DNA of 62,000 nucleotides from Cristatella mucedo (taxonomy: Eukaryota > Bryozoa > Phylactolaemata > Cristatellidae): NCBI GenBank assembly GCA_009760855.2, contig WPIO01000163.1, positions 1-62,000 of the forward strand, given 5' to 3'. Both the position numbers and the translations under genes were made by a program. The notes below the pieces were generated by a model. The model was not told the DNA's origin, made no database searches, and saw nothing but the letters and a program-made list of their open reading frames with translations. This document shows positions 12,471 to 25,094 of this stretch, piece by piece (within the stretch, counting starts at the first letter, position 1; each line of letters begins with the position of its first letter).

Positions 12471-14570
12471 TAGACTACTTAGTATTGATTTAATGGAATA
12501 GAATTGCGGCAATTCTGAGATTTTTAGTGTGCTGCCGCCGAGTTCTTTTTGCAAGATGTGAATTCGGGATTTGAGCCATTTGAAAACTGGGTCTTTGCCT
12601 TTCGATTCACTGATGACTTTTCAAGCAACAAAGTCACTTCCATCTTGAAGAGCAAAATTCACACTTCAGTATTAATTAAAGACTGGCGCTCGAAGATACA
12701 CCCTCCATCGTTGACTGGGTATGACAAGCAATTTTCTAAGAAATTTCTTATGTAGTTTGGACGGTGCGTATGTGATGACCTGAAACTGCGAAAGTGGTTC
12801 ATAACATCCTTTTGTTTAATTCATTGTGGCACTTCAGACTTTCCATGAACTTGTTAACAAATATCACTATTAAGATAAATGAGCTTTTTGAACATAAATT
12901 ATAAAATAGTGTCATAGAATTATTGGCGTCTTTTGACTTTGATTCAACGGCATTTTCACCTCGGTCTGAAAAGCGTCAAAGGAGTTTTGAGAGCTTCTTG
13001 AAAATCCAATGTATCCATACTCCAGTGCCCCTGAGTCATTAGTGCCCAGTGGATGACAACATCTGTCTTTACTAACGAACATTTTTGGGATGGAGTTCCA
13101 GCGCGTCTTCAGTCGAGAGGCGGCAGCCCAATCTCGTATCTTCGTACGATTTGATTTGGATTGAAAGACATGAGCCTAAATAGTTGAGTTTTTTATGAAT
13201 GACGAGCTTGCGTGATTACAGACTGTAATCAAAGTCTCCTTTGCATGTATCATCGCTGATCACGTTCATGGCCGTACCTGCTTTCAAAATGTCAAGTTTC
13301 ACTTGGGTCAATGATTGGTTTAAACTTGAAGCTTCTTGCAAAATAATCGTTCACCCGAGTACTTTGTACAATGTGTCATATACTCCATGTCCAACTTATG
13401 GTTTAAGCAGAACTGGGTCCGATTACAGACGTGGTTAGTCAAATTTCCTATTTACTGCAGCGAGTCCATAGGATACATCAAATCCTCTCCATTAATATTC
13501 AAAAACGTCAGATGCTGTTTGATTCGACGGCATAGAGCAGAGTAATGAACCAATATGCGTGAACAAGACCCGTCTTGCTTGCTTTTTACTGCCGCTACTT
13601 CATAGAATATTGACCTCGAAGAATGATTTATTTTCATGGTTGTGAGATTTTCCACAGTCAGCTTCACCTCTCTCTCCAATTTTCTAATTATGTCGGCGCT
13701 GTCGCTTTTTTTCTTCGTAATCGTGCAGCGTCATCACATCGCTTCCCTTTCGCTGTAAGTTTGAACTGTCGCAGATTGATAGTCGTGTATTTTTTTAGTG
13801 ACATCGCTAATCTGATAGTTCCCGGTCTAGCCAGATTGGTGACAAACTCGTGACTTTCACCTCAGGAAATCGTTTTTCCCCATTTTTCAATGGTTTTCCT
13901 CGGATCTGCATTTGTGGCAGTGGCTTATCACAATAAATATTTAGCGCATTTTCCGACGATTTTTCTCGTTATAGTTGTCGTGTGGTGTTTATGAAACATC
14001 TGAGGATTTCGCAGCGTCCACACTGACCTCGAAGCTTCAGTAGTTTGGATTCTTTCCCTTTAGCTGTGGTTACCACTTAAGACATGGCTGAAAAGATCAG
14101 CATTTTTATTACGCCACAAAAACAATTTAATGAGCTTTTTTACAAAAGTGCACTTAATTCTTAGTTTTTGGGTCAGTTTTAAATCATCATTACAAATTAT
14201 CAAATTTAAAAGAATTTAAAATTTATTATTGTTACATACTTCAAGTAGCCATATTGAATGCCTGAGTTTCATTTGTAGTGTCTTTTGTAGGAAATCGAAC
14301 CAGTTACAGTTGCAAAAACAGCGAAAGAGTTACTGCTTTTATTTTGAATTTAAAGTTGAGACTGAGTATTGTTAATAGACAAACATCATCCTGTGTGTAC
14401 TAAGGGATACCAGAAGGCTCTGTGCTTGTCCAGTTCTTTCACAGTTTATAGTCTCCTTTGCCGATGTGGGTAGCTGTGTGGCAAAAAAACAGATAGGCTT
14501 GCACTTGCTCAGTTGACACTCAGTTGTACTTTCTTTTGCTTTTGATTCCTTCTAGTCCTCCAGTGCGTCA
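12470..14570. other. Unassigned DNA with possible decayed coding pieces
   Basis: No LINE or SINE similarity seen. A minus-strand frame at 13452-13679 (75 codons) and a plus frame at 12549-12755 (68 codons) have non-repetitive, mixed amino-acid content but match no family I can recognise. They may be exons of an unknown gene or random open frames. The part around 14090-14260 is AT-rich. Confidence 0.35.
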
Positions 14571-15310
14571 AATTGTCTCAACTCTTGCTGGATGTGTCAA
14601 TACCACAAATGGATAGTAAAACTTTCTTTAAGTTTAATGTTGATAAAAACCAACTTACTAGTTATGGGCAAACCAAGTGTGATTCAGAAATAGGAAAGCT
14701 AATCGGTTCTTACAGTATATGGCTTCCGTGTTGAATTGCATTGAAATCTAGGTGTCATGGTCCAAAGTGCCCCTCCTTTCTATTAGATTACCATATCAGC
14801 TCAACAACAATCAGGGTCTGCCTACTTTCAGTTGCAAAGAGTAACATTGCTTGACATCTGGGCCAGATGGACAATATACCACACTAAATTGGTCCGCATT
14901 TGGGACATTCCGCTGACTTCTGTAACTCACTACTTGTGACTCGGTCCTCGAATAGTCACTTGGAGCAGCTATGTAAACTCTGCAGCTAAAGATTCACAAT
15001 GTCGAGTGTCACCTGTGTATCACACAACTTCTGGCTGACCTGTACCTGCCCCAGTCAAGCAAACGGGTCAGACTCCCTGAGGTTCTGTCACTACTTTTAC
15101 ATCCATTCATTATTTAAGGATTTATAAATTACCTCTACCAGGTGGTGGGGTATATGTCTGATCGGAACCCCATCACTAGGTACTGAACTTTTCCTTTCCT
15201 TGTCGAGCTTTCTGCCTAGAAGGGCGACTTCGTACAGCGTGGGTTTGAACCTCTGCTTACCTTTGGAGACCGCGCCCTTAGATCGTGGCGTTAGCCGTCG
15301 TATGCTCTCA
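14571..15310 (+). mobile_element. F2 LINE fragment, C-terminal part
   Basis: Plus-strand match to F2 from the motif region encoding LKLNDDKTNLL (near 14630-14665, CTTACTAGTTATGGGCAAAC) through the thumb and C-terminal part (CTCTGCAGCTA at 14979) to CTTTGGAGACCGCG at about 15268. Frames are broken by indels. No tail is present, so the 3' end has been lost or displaced. Confidence 0.65.
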
Positions 15311-15559
15311 AATATCTTGCCACAGGCGTTTGCATGGAAGAGCAAGTTATACATTAGATAATAACAAACCCAGCAGCTGATTATTTCCAGCAAATTTAAA
15401 AACAGATTGTGGTAGAGGCTGGCCATTGTAAATTGCCATGCGTTGTCCTCGATTGTGTGCCTCATTGTTTAAAAGGAGTCGCTGTACCCTTTTAATGGTG
15501 GTGTACGCCAGAAAGCTATTTTCAGCAGCCGTCGGTCCCTTGAAAGGACCGTCACGGAT

Positions 15560-17930
15560 TGGGCATATTTTACCAAGGGAAAATACTGCCATCGGATTGC
15601 CTTACATTGCCGCTGATTTAAACGTACGAAGGGCAAAGAAATTGTGCGCACGCACAGTTAAATGTTACGGAATGAGAGTCACAGTTTCTCGCAAAAGCCA
15701 ATCTTGTGAATTTTCCACGGATTGTGCCATTCTCGATCTATTGCTGTGGATAGCCGCATTGCTGACAGTTAACGCAGCATCTGGAAAAGTCCACGATTTC
15801 ACTTTTGAATGCAGCGGAAGAAAAAGAGGCTTTAATGACACTGGGGCTTGGAAGCAATCTTTCGTCAATTTATCTCGAATTGTCATTCTATTGTTGCTAA
15901 GGTCGATTAAGTTGTATCTGCGATGGATTGCATGATTCTGATTGATTGGTGCGATGATTAAAATAATAAACACAGTGTGCTTAATAGGTAAAGAGGGGGC
16001 TCTGATCTTGGTCCAGTCACTTTCCAGTACCAAGATGATCATTACTTATAATTTATAATAATCTGTTTATATAGTGCCCCAGGAGAACTCGATTCTATTC
16101 ATAGTTGCTTCTCACATATGCCTTTTGTGCCGTTTCCTCAACCAGACGTTGGTCGGGGCAAGTAATCTTAACCACTGGACCAAACCAGCTCGGCATAATA
16201 GATTTCCTGCCGTATTTGCCCGGGCCATCAGCTCGATTGCCATGTATTACCCAAGATTAAACTGTCAGAGGGGTTATAAGTACTCAAGCAAAGTGGAGAT
16301 ATTACGTGGAATGAGAGCTTGGTGCAGTCAGATTTCGTCGATTTGCCACGGACTGCTGTATTGGTTCCCGCGATTGATTTCGATTGCCATGGACATGATT
16401 GCCAACGCAAAATAGCCTGAAAGTCGTGCATTTCACTTTTAGCATAAAAGAAATGTGGTAAACGCGGGGACACTGTCTTTGTAGCCAATTTGGTAGTCGG
16501 TTTGCCTGGGTAGTGGTTGCTGCTTGAGCCGAGCCGTTGATTTCAAAGGCCATGCATAGCCCGATATTGCATGAGCTCACCTGCTTATAATGATAAGGTT
16601 GACTGAACCAGTGTGCCCGGAACATGCATTCAAAATTGAGTATTGGTGAAACTGATTTCAGCCTTTTTGCATCAGGATGGCTGTAGATTACTCCACTGGG
16701 CCATTGCAGTCATTTGGTGCTTTTGCTATCAAAGCGTCAAGGCAATTTTAGAAAAATTGTGTGATTACACAACAACCAAGATTAGAGTGCAATCACTATT
16801 AGAGCTTGAGTCTGGCTGTATTCTGGTCCTTTTCTCGGCGGGATTTCGGTGGATTGCCGTAATTGTCATCAGGGCCATTGCAATCACCGCATTACTGCAG
16901 AATGGTCGAGTGCGCAATTATAGTGAATTTTATGTGATTTCACAATAATCGGAGAGTAGAGCAGTGTGCATCATAATTACAGATTCTAATGTACACGTTC
17001 TAATCGCTGTGGGGTGGATTGCAGCGGATTCGGCGGATGGAGGTGGATAGAGGTGTTAGACCGGTCTGTTGCAGTTGATTGCAGTGCATTGCATGAGAAA
17101 CGCGTGCGCACAACGGAGCAAAAATTGTGTGGGTGCACTTTGAGCTGAGCGCATTCTTATCTATGGAATGTCAATTAGAGCTTCACGATGGCAATTTGAG
17201 GATGATTTGGCAGTGTCTAGAATGGATTGGGTAGTTGTCTAGGTCATTTTCAGGCTATTGACACAGTGCGAGAATCCGCATTTTTAATTTTACCATGGGT
17301 GTACCACAAAACGGTGCTACTTTAATATGCAATAAAAACAAGAGCTCGGCACAATCTATTTCGATTTTGTGCGGTGGAGTTCGGTGGATTTAATTGATTG
17401 CGGTATTGGCCCGAGCTATGCGTCGATTGCAGCTCATTGCACTGAAAACGTGCATTGCCAATACAAGTGAATTATTGGAAGTGCAGTTTTCGCTGAGTGT
17501 GCTGTCAAACGCAATCCAGAACTTTCTCGAGCAGGATTTCTCCGTTGCACAGTGGAATGAAGTAGATTGCGGGTGAATGGCAGTGGATGTGGGTATTGGC
17601 CTGGGCCACTGCATGTTATTTTCGGTGGACTTCATGAAAAACGCATGAGCGGGCCGAATCGCGAGAAATTGTCTGGGTACATTTTTACATTTTAGTGAAG
17701 CTAGTTTAATGTTCCAAACTTTTGGAGTTCGCTACTGATTTGTGGTGGATTTGAAGAAAACTAAAGTGGATTAAGGTAGATTTCGGATGCGATAAGGCAT
17801 GTGGCTTTGAAGCTCATTTGCATAAGTTCCCGTATGCGCAGCGACATGAAACTTGGAGATAGATCAAATCAAACGTGTACCACAATATTAGTCCAAAGTT
17901 TTGATAGGCAAACGCTAATTTCCGGGTTGA
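15560..17930. repeat. Decayed tandem (satellite-like) array
   Basis: Motifs recur at long intervals. An AGAAATTGTGTG-type core is seen near 15640, 16755, 17120 and 17668. A GTATTGGCCCGGGCCAT-type block is seen near 16212, 17402 and 17592. GATTGC/GGATTGC words are unusually dense. The last two core units also share flanks (ATGAGAAACGCG near 17092 versus ATGAAAAACGCA near 17634; GTGTACCAC near 17298 and 17875), giving a period of about 545-577 bp. An early pair (CATTTCACTTTT versus GATTTCACTTTT) lies near 15800 and 16430. Units are strongly diverged, and a SINE-A has inserted. The overlapping frames of 80-165 codons have no domains and are not called as genes. Confidence 0.55.
16045..16201 (-). 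mobile_element. SINE-A, tRNA-related, with LINE-like tail
   Basis: On the minus strand it begins with a Pol III A-box-like TGCCGAGCTGG and continues GGTTTGGTCCAGTGGTTAAG. It ends with GAATAGAATCGAGTTCTC, CTGGGGCACTATATAAAC and an AT-rich end. The same body and tail occur on the plus strand at 40.04-40.20 kb. The tail resembles the F2 3' hairpin, so mobilisation by an F2-like LINE is likely (inference). Confidence 0.7.
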
Positions 17931-17959
17931 TGTTAGCCTAATTAGAGTGGATCGCTGTA

Positions 17960-19620
17960 GATTCTTGATCTGCACCAAACTCGACCGACATCCTCAATCC
18001 CTTCACTGATGCAGTGAACATGACACTCAGGAATGCTCTTGATAAGCATGCTCCCGTTCATTCTATCTATTTCCAGAGTCGTGGAGATTTCTTTGAATTT
18101 AAAGAAAAACTTCAAAAGATGCGCCACGTTAAGCTCAGGCTTGAATGTCGTTTCAAGAAATCGGGGTCTGATGAAGATCTGGTCAATTTCAAATACTTCC
18201 TTCGAGTTTACACCCGGAAGCTTAAAAGAGCCAGGGCTTCTTTTTTTAACTCGATAGCTGAATACCTGCTAGTCGGACCCTAAACAGATTTATAAGACAG
18301 TAAACCATTTACAGGCTAATGCTGAGAGATCTGACTCCCCAGATGTACGGTGAAGCCGCGATAAGTTTTGAGCCATTTTTTTTACTGATAACATTGCATA
18401 TTCGTCCATCCTAAAGCCGCTCATCCGTGTAAAGCAATTGTGGTTTCCAACCTGGAACCTGTCTTAAAGGCTTTCTCCGCGGTTTCTGCATGCACTTGGC
18501 TACCTTAAAATAGGGTCCGCAAAAAAGATCGTCGCCTGAAGACCATATCCTACCATCATCTCTGTTGTCTCACTGGCAGATCAACTCACTCAGCCTATAA
18601 CCGACGATTTTTTTAAACGGCCTTCAACATGCGAAAAAAGGTGTTGTACCCAAGTCCTTTCTTCAAAGCGCAAATTGTACTAGACCGACTTTCTTATTAC
18701 AAAAGCCTGGGATTAGATAGGGTGTTTCCTTGCAGAACTATCGCCCAGTTTCCCTTCTCCCCTTTCTGACTAAAGTTTCTTGGAAAATTAGTTGCATTAC
18801 GCAGATGGTTGAACATGTTGAAATCTAATGAAATGTCAGAACATAGGTTCCTACGACGTCAGGGTGTCCAACGAACGGCAGCAACTCCACTGAAAAGATC
18901 TGCTACCCTCCAGATTACAACAATGGACATTCTAAGTGGCGAGATGATGACGGTGAATGTCACTGCCCTACTATACCTCTGCTAGAAATTTTTCGGTCCA
19001 CGCTCGCCTTTGACACGCATTGATCACGATGTTCTACTTGAACGATTGAGAACAACGATCGGCTCTGGCAGACGAAGGCACCTAGCCATGGTTGTCTGAT
19101 AGTGTTCAATCGATCGTACTTGTCTGATCGTGTTCAATCCGTCCGTGCGTGGTGTGGATCAGGTCTTACACACGGAACAAGTCATCATGTGCGAGTTCCT
19201 CTCAAGGGATCTGTCTTGGTCCCCCTTGCCGTTCATGGCCTTTATACTGAACCTTTGGGTAAAGTTATTAAGGCCCATGGAATAGGGATACCACTGGTGT
19301 GCGCTGACGATAATCAGCTGTATTGTCTTTTCATTCCATACCGTGCGGAATCTGCTGTGAAGCAACTAATAACGTGATGCTTCGCCTTGCCTACATTCGA
19401 TCCTGGGATTTCAAAAAAAACATACAAAACATGTCTTTGAAACTAAATGATGATTACCAATCGGAGCTGCTGCTCATAGCAAACACACCCGACCGTTGCG
19501 CGTGTGGCTGGACTATGTAGAAGGCCTTTGCTCTTTCAGTAATAGGAGTGATGCGTGTTTGCGAGACCATAACTACGTGCCGAAATATGATTTACCGCGT
19601 GACGCTTTCGATATCTCGAC
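17960..19620 (+). mobile_element. F1 LINE copy, linker to RT C-terminus
   Basis: A plus-strand F1 copy. The frame at 18014-18283 encodes MNMTLRNALDKHAPVHSIYF and then RLECRFKKSGSDEDLVNF, the same linker region as in the F1 copy at 42.4-42.8 kb. Similarity continues through the RT region (KLNDD-like AAACTAAATGATGATTACC at 19441) to about 19620. The RT motifs are shredded by indels, and the 3' UTR and tail are missing. Confidence 0.75.
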
Positions 19621-19659
19621 AGTAGCCTAACATTTTGAAAGTGCTTCACATTCAGAAGA

Positions 19660-21575
19660 CTGCTTGCTTCTACAGCTGCCATGACGTCCGTCTCTCTCTA
19701 ATAATACACAGCATCGAACGACACTAAGCTATCCCTTTGACTCCCCGCCACCCTAGCGGATCCTCTGACCTGCTCTAACTATCCTTTTGAGGCCCCCGAG
19801 GGCTTACTCCCGGCCCTCACCACCTACCCACCACCACAGTAACCTGCAGTACTTGTCCTGGAACTGGATGCATCTGACGTGATCTTCTTGCATGTCATGC
19901 GACCACTCAAATCGTGTATAGATGACATTTCCAGCGTACAGTGAATATATTGCGTAATAGCGAGTGACGGCAACTAGATATACCCCGTCGTGACCCACCA
20001 TGCTGTGATACAGCGACCGCTGATATTCGCGCCCATTCTAACCCGAGTTCACCCTCCACGCCCCTGGCCAGACCCAACACGTCACATACTCTCTCAATCC
20101 CGACAGAACATCCTGTGGCCTCAGTGCGCTTGACCTTATTCTAATATCACGAAGTCCCCAACGGCACCCCCCCACCCCCCGCACTCGGGACATCCGAGAC
20201 CGTATTACCGCAGCCTACTTGCACGGAATTTTCTAAAGTGGCTGTATTATCTTGATGACGCAAATGCGCCTCCCCCCTTTTAAAAGTCTGTTGTTCCTAC
20301 TTTAAGCTCGAACTGACGATTTACCAAAACTCTGGAGCCGGCTTAACAAAGAGCAACATAAGAGGAGACAGGGAGATGAGCTTGGTGTGCGACGCGCATC
20401 CAATAGTGAGCTATACAGATCTACACTTGTCGCAGCATAACGACACGAAAGCCAGCTCCTTTTCTCCTTCTGTAAGGTATGCCTCCGTCTGGTCCTGTCC
20501 GTTGGCGAGTTAGCAGCCACACTCAAAGCCAGCCTTCTGTACCGAGCCTCACATGGATCCCACTAGTCACCTACACAGTACTCCAAGATCCTCTCTTTTG
20601 CACGCGCTGTGGTGGCCGGTACTGTCTTGCAGTAACTTAAGTACCCGACGAAGATTGCGAGTAATTGGATCCACACAACATCACGAAGTTCCTCGGCTTG
20701 CGCATTTTCAGTCTTATCCCAGCCAATTTTGTTCTGATATCCTGGCTTGCGACCGAGCCTTCTGATCCTAGGGACCAATTAAGTCGGCAATCACTAATAC
20801 CTATAGATCTGAGCGATCGACAGTCTGCACTTTGCGTATAGTTTGGTACTATAGGCTAAACCGCATCTATTTTCTGGTTCGCTAAGCTTGCCCTGACGAG
20901 TCCACTCTTACATTTTGATAGTTTTAAACTTGCTTGCTTTGGGGCTAGGCAGCTGACTTCCACTTGGCGACATAACATAGTAGGGCCCGTAGATAATGTA
21001 TCACCAGAGGTAGGCTAGGCTGCCGGTGTTCGTGGAAGCTCGGCGTTGGTGGTTCCACCGGCTGGTCTCATCCCCTCAACCTCTTGTGCTTTTTCTACGG
21101 TTCTCGTGCGCATTCCACATTGTCTACTTGCTTCTATTGCAACGTGAGCTACACAGCATGTGAAAGTAGCAACGACATGCCCTGCATACTTTGTGGCTCG
21201 CTATACAAAATCACTTACCGATTACTTATCGATGGAATACATTTTTTTCCCTAAGTATTAAACGTTATTCCCATGGCTTATGGCTCAAAAGTATTTTAAA
21301 TTGCCCTGTACCTGCAGGACTTTGGTAGCAAGACTTACAATTGACCCCCGATAGAGAAAATAAACTTTCCTCCGATGCGAAAAACTGAACAAATTCTTGC
21401 TGCTTTTAGTCCGACCGCAACAAAACATGAATCGGAAAATTAATTTTACGTTTATCCTCCGAAGACATACGGATAAAAAAACCCCCTCACAAGTTTTTTA
21501 AGAAATATTTTTAGTATCTATATATGCGGTAAAAATTCAGATCTATCTCCTCCAGGCCACAGCATCGTACTCCCG
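19660..21575. other. Unassigned DNA
   Basis: No repeat family or coding domain recognised. It contains C runs near 20167-20180. Frames are shorter than 75 codons. Confidence 0.45.
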
Positions 21576-22035
21576 GCTTTTGCGTGAAATCTTAAGTGCC
21601 TACCAATACCACGTGCATATCCCTCAAATCCTTTGGAGACCGTGCATTTAGTTTCGATGTCTCACTAAGCCGAGAGAACTCACTCCCGACTCTGCTTCAC
21701 GACATACACTGGACTTGGACAAATTTAAAAAGCACTTTAAAACCAACCTATTTTAGGATAGCATTCTTAGTGGTTGTCCCTGTGCGACTCGTCCTTATTA
21801 TTTCTTTTTATGCGCCGTTGACAACTGTGCATGCTGACCACTAACCACATTTTAGTGCTGAACCTGTGCACGTCACCCTAATCCATGTTCGAATGTCATG
21901 TTGTTTAATCAAGCATGATTATTAATCACCGTTCGAATCCTGCTTCCGTTGCAGCACGATGTAAACGCGCCTAGAAATAGACTTGAGTTTCTCTAACGGT
22001 GTTTTCTCAAGTGTATATTATTATTATAGGCTACT
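21575..22035 (+). mobile_element. F2 LINE 3' end
   Basis: Plus-strand F2 C-terminus (CTTTGGAGACCGTGCATTTAG at 21629), a decayed FRTAFSG region, 3' UTR (CATGCTGACCACTAACCACA) and a degenerate tail hairpin near 21962-22010 (CGCGCCTAGAAATAGACTTG). It ends in an ATTATTATT run. It is a 5'-truncated, old copy. Confidence 0.75.
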
Positions 22036-22870
22036 ATTACTCACTTATTTTTTTTATCAATTTTATTTAAACGCCCTTAATGCAGTTGCTTAGTCACGTT
22101 TTTTTATCCTTCTTCTTTGATAGCAATGTTCAACGACCAGTAGTATCATCGATAAAAGTACTAAATGTTAATCCTTCAACTAACCTGTTATGTTTCAAAA
22201 TTACACTTTTCATGGTGATAAATCGAAGTACCGAAGATCAACTTTTGAGAGACTTCAATAACGCATTTTCTGCATAAGTTCTTTTGTGGTTGTCTGAACC
22301 ACTTGCTCAGAGTTTTCACTCAGTCCACGACTTGCGCAGCCAGAACATTAGCATGAAAACCTTTGCATTCAAATCTCTTCCAAACGGCTTTCCACTTCGT
22401 CGCGTGTGAGCTCTTCTTTTGTGAGCTCTGCGTTCTCTATGATATTCTTTACTTCATGTCCGACATAAGCACCTGCTTTAGGACCTTGGTCTACGACAGT
22501 CTGTGGTGATTATGACACGACTGTTTGTTACTTCAGCTGAGGCCACTCAGCGCTCGCTTGTCGCTCGAGCCGAGACAAATGAGTGCTTCAAATCGAGGCA
22601 CACATTTGACGCACAGCGGTGTCGTTGGCACCATCCGATGCGCAACCACGAGAGCTCGCTTCCCGCTCGATTTTCTCTTACACTTCCGTTAATGACCCGA
22701 AAAATCAATCAGCTCCTTCGCCTTCGTAAGTGTCTCAGCTGCCCTCACTCCTTAAAGAAAAGTCAGGAAACGTCGTGAGAATTTTTGAAGTCTCCAGCAG
22801 CCACATGAATGTCACATTCATGTGAGTTGTAGGTCTTGTATGCAAACACCTTTGACACATCGGTTTCGTC
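22035..22870. other. Unassigned DNA with a small palindrome
   Basis: No gene or repeat family recognised. A 10-bp perfect inverted repeat (CACATGAATG / CATTCATGTG, 3-base loop) lies at 22802-22824. Confidence 0.45.
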
Positions 22871-23695
22871 ATCTTTCAGGGGTAGGCATACTCTTGTGTC
22901 CGCGCACGCACGATCGGGTAAAGTTCTCTCCAATGAAGCGGTGCGGCTTTTAGTCTCCCTCGATTATGGGCCAAGAATAGACACACTGTCCCTATATTAT
23001 CAGTGTTGGTATCTTGCAGCTTCAGTATTTTTACCATTACTGGCCCGACTACTGCAGCCGCCCAGTCAATCGGACGCTTGCTGCTGGAGCAAACTCTGCA
23101 GGTAGCGTTGTATGTCGTGGCGAGTTGCAGTTTTGCCACATCTTTAACACTTCTTTCCGACCTGCACTGGTTCCCGGTCAAGCAGCGCGTCGACTTGAAG
23201 GTTTTCCCGCTCACGTTTAGGTGGCCCATTCATGCTCTCTGGCTCCAACTTGCCTATCAGATCTACTCACCCACGAGGTTAAACATCGTACCACTCCGCT
23301 TTTGTGAATTGAATCGTTTAAGTACACCTGGTACGAGCCTCGAATGCTTTGGAGACCGTGCCCTTAGTTTTTATGCTTCCAGAGCGTGGGTCTCGCTTCA
23401 GGCTGGCTTTATGACATCCTCGGACTTAACGACATTTCAAAAGAAAGGCAAAACACTTCTACCTATCGCAGCATTTAGTTGGTCCCTTGCGATTCGTCCT
23501 TTGTGTACTTATTCGCACTGACACTGTGCATGCTGCCACTAACCATGCTACGCTTGTTGTGTTCGTTGAGCAGTGCTACCAATAACCATTTGATCATGCT
23601 TCCCTTACAGCAAATGTAAAGTGCCTAGAAAGAGATTAAGTTCTCTCCGGGCACTAAGAAAATGTAGTCTTATTGTTATGTATTATTATTAGCTG
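22870..23695 (+). mobile_element. F2 LINE 3' half
   Basis: A plus-strand copy covering the RT C-terminal region to the tail. The 172-codon frame at 23003-23521 retains DLHWFPVKQRVDLKV, GTSLECFGDRALSF and SSDLTTFQKK, equivalent to the C-terminal region of the F2 copy at 56.56-57.32 kb. It also has the 3' UTR (CACTGACACTGTGCATGCTGC) and a tail hairpin of the AGTGCC/GGGCACT type at 23612-23650. It then ends in an AT-rich, ATT-containing stretch. Confidence 0.8.
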
Positions 23696-24450
23696 ACTGG
23701 TGATGTTGAAAAAAGGTGCCAGCCCTTTTTTTACTCAGTTCGTTACTGTGAAATGTTGTATAACAGAAAATACAGAAATTCCACTCCTTTGAGCCTAGAT
23801 GTCAGAACCTCGGCATCAGACCTAGTAAGTAAGCACATGGAGCAAGCGATTGTGAATCTATAACATCTGTCTCGCTGTATGACTTACTACTCTCAGTGAA
23901 GATGGCTGAATTCCAAGTGGGCCGGGTGTTGGTTTGGGGAGCTAAAATCAACCTGTGGTAGGTACTAGAAGAATAGAGGAAAGAATTGTATCGACATTGA
24001 TTTGAGAGGCACGTCTGTTTGCGATTTCGACACTGAGAAAGGTCCACCAATCTGAAGTAGCGGTTCTCTTTTTTAGTGGTCACTCGGTTCCTGCCGACAT
24101 GTTCTTGGGAGACAGAACACCACAGCTCTCCTTTTTTTCTAGCACAATCATATGCGCATTCCAAATTAGGAAAAACAAAAAAATGAGACGTTCGCACGTC
24201 ACTCAGTAAAACGGGCGATTGATTACACGTAGCAGCAAGCTCATTCATTTCACCTCACCCCTCGACCTCAAAGAGAGCGCGCTTTCGCACTTTTCGCGCC
24301 CGCGGAACGAGTAATCCCCGCTGGCGCGAATTAATATAGAATAAAATTAAATGTTTAAAATTAAATGTTAAAAATTAAAATAAAATGCCAATAATTGAAA
24401 TTAATATAAATTATAAAATTTAAAATTTAAATTAAAATTCAGCCCCAGTG
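23695..24450. other. Unassigned DNA ending in an AT-rich tract
   Basis: No recognised gene. The tract at about 24330-24440 consists of repeated TTAAAATTAAA-type words. A minus frame at 23802-24248 (148 codons) has no recognisable domain and is not called. Confidence 0.4.
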
Positions 24451-24719
24451 CGCTGGACACACGAGCGGCAAAGACTTTGCCCATCTGGAACGACGCTTTT
24501 GTCAGAGTACTCTTGTACCCATCTTGTCTCGACGCATACTCCGTAGGCATTAAATGCTTTTGCGGGCGCCAGCTTCCGCACACAGCAACGGGCGGTGCCT
24601 GGAGAAGCCTTTGGGGTGACGAAGCTTTTGAGCGCTGACCCCCGAATGGGCCAACCTCGTGCGGTAGCTTTTCAGTCCGCCCCCCGCTTGGGCTGCTACT
24701 GCCATTAATCAGCCCTGCT

Positions 24720-24738
24720 CCCCCCCCCCCCCCCCCCC
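24720..24738. repeat. Poly(C) run, 19 nt
   Basis: Seen directly. Confidence 0.95.
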
Positions 24739-24796
24739 GCTAATCCACCCCAAGTTCCATAGACCCTGGTATATCAGACCTGCCACCTTACTTCAC

Positions 24797-24797
<1 letters not shown>

Positions 24798-24837
<40 letters not shown>

Positions 24838-24882
24838 CACACACACACCCACACACACACACACACACACACACCCACACCC
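24798..24882. repeat. (CA)n microsatellite
   Basis: About 40 CA units with a few interruptions, followed by an alternating GC stretch (GCGCGCGCG near 24901), so a purine-pyrimidine alternating tract of about 110 bp. The opposing frames rich in V and C are artefacts. Confidence 0.95.
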
Positions 24883-25094
24883 CACACGTACACGCGCAAG
24901 CGCGCGCGCGACAGTGTGCACATGACTGGCTCTCACTGGAGCTACTGCTTGCGCTTGTTTTGTGTGCCCCTCGTTCAAAATTACTACTTTTAAATGTGTA
25001 TTTCTTAGTGGTGTGTTCGCCCCTAAGAACATAATACATTTCTTGCGCCCAAGGGTAAACATATTTCTGGCATCCAACAGAGATAGTATGCAGA

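Larger units (their letters stand above)
24460..25085. repeat. Dispersed repeat 'XY', copy 1, with poly(C) and (CA)n
   Basis: Shares ordered words with 31.90-32.35 kb: CCAAGTTCCATAGAC, TATATCAGAC, TTAAATGTGTATTTCTTAG versus TTAAACGTGAATTTCTTAG, and CCCC(T)AAGAACAT. A block at 24470-24590 (GCATTAAATGCTTTTGCGGG) resembles 32280-32345. Copy 1 carries a poly(C) run (24720-24738) and an expanded (CA)n (about 24798-24882) that copy 2 lacks. The class is unknown. Confidence 0.6.

Noticed and set aside
15438-16042. Overlapping 165- and 125-codon frames
   Set aside because: They lie on opposite strands of the decayed tandem array and carry no motif.
23003-23521. 172-codon frame as a possible host gene
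   Set aside because: It is the F2 ORF2 C-terminal region with indels.
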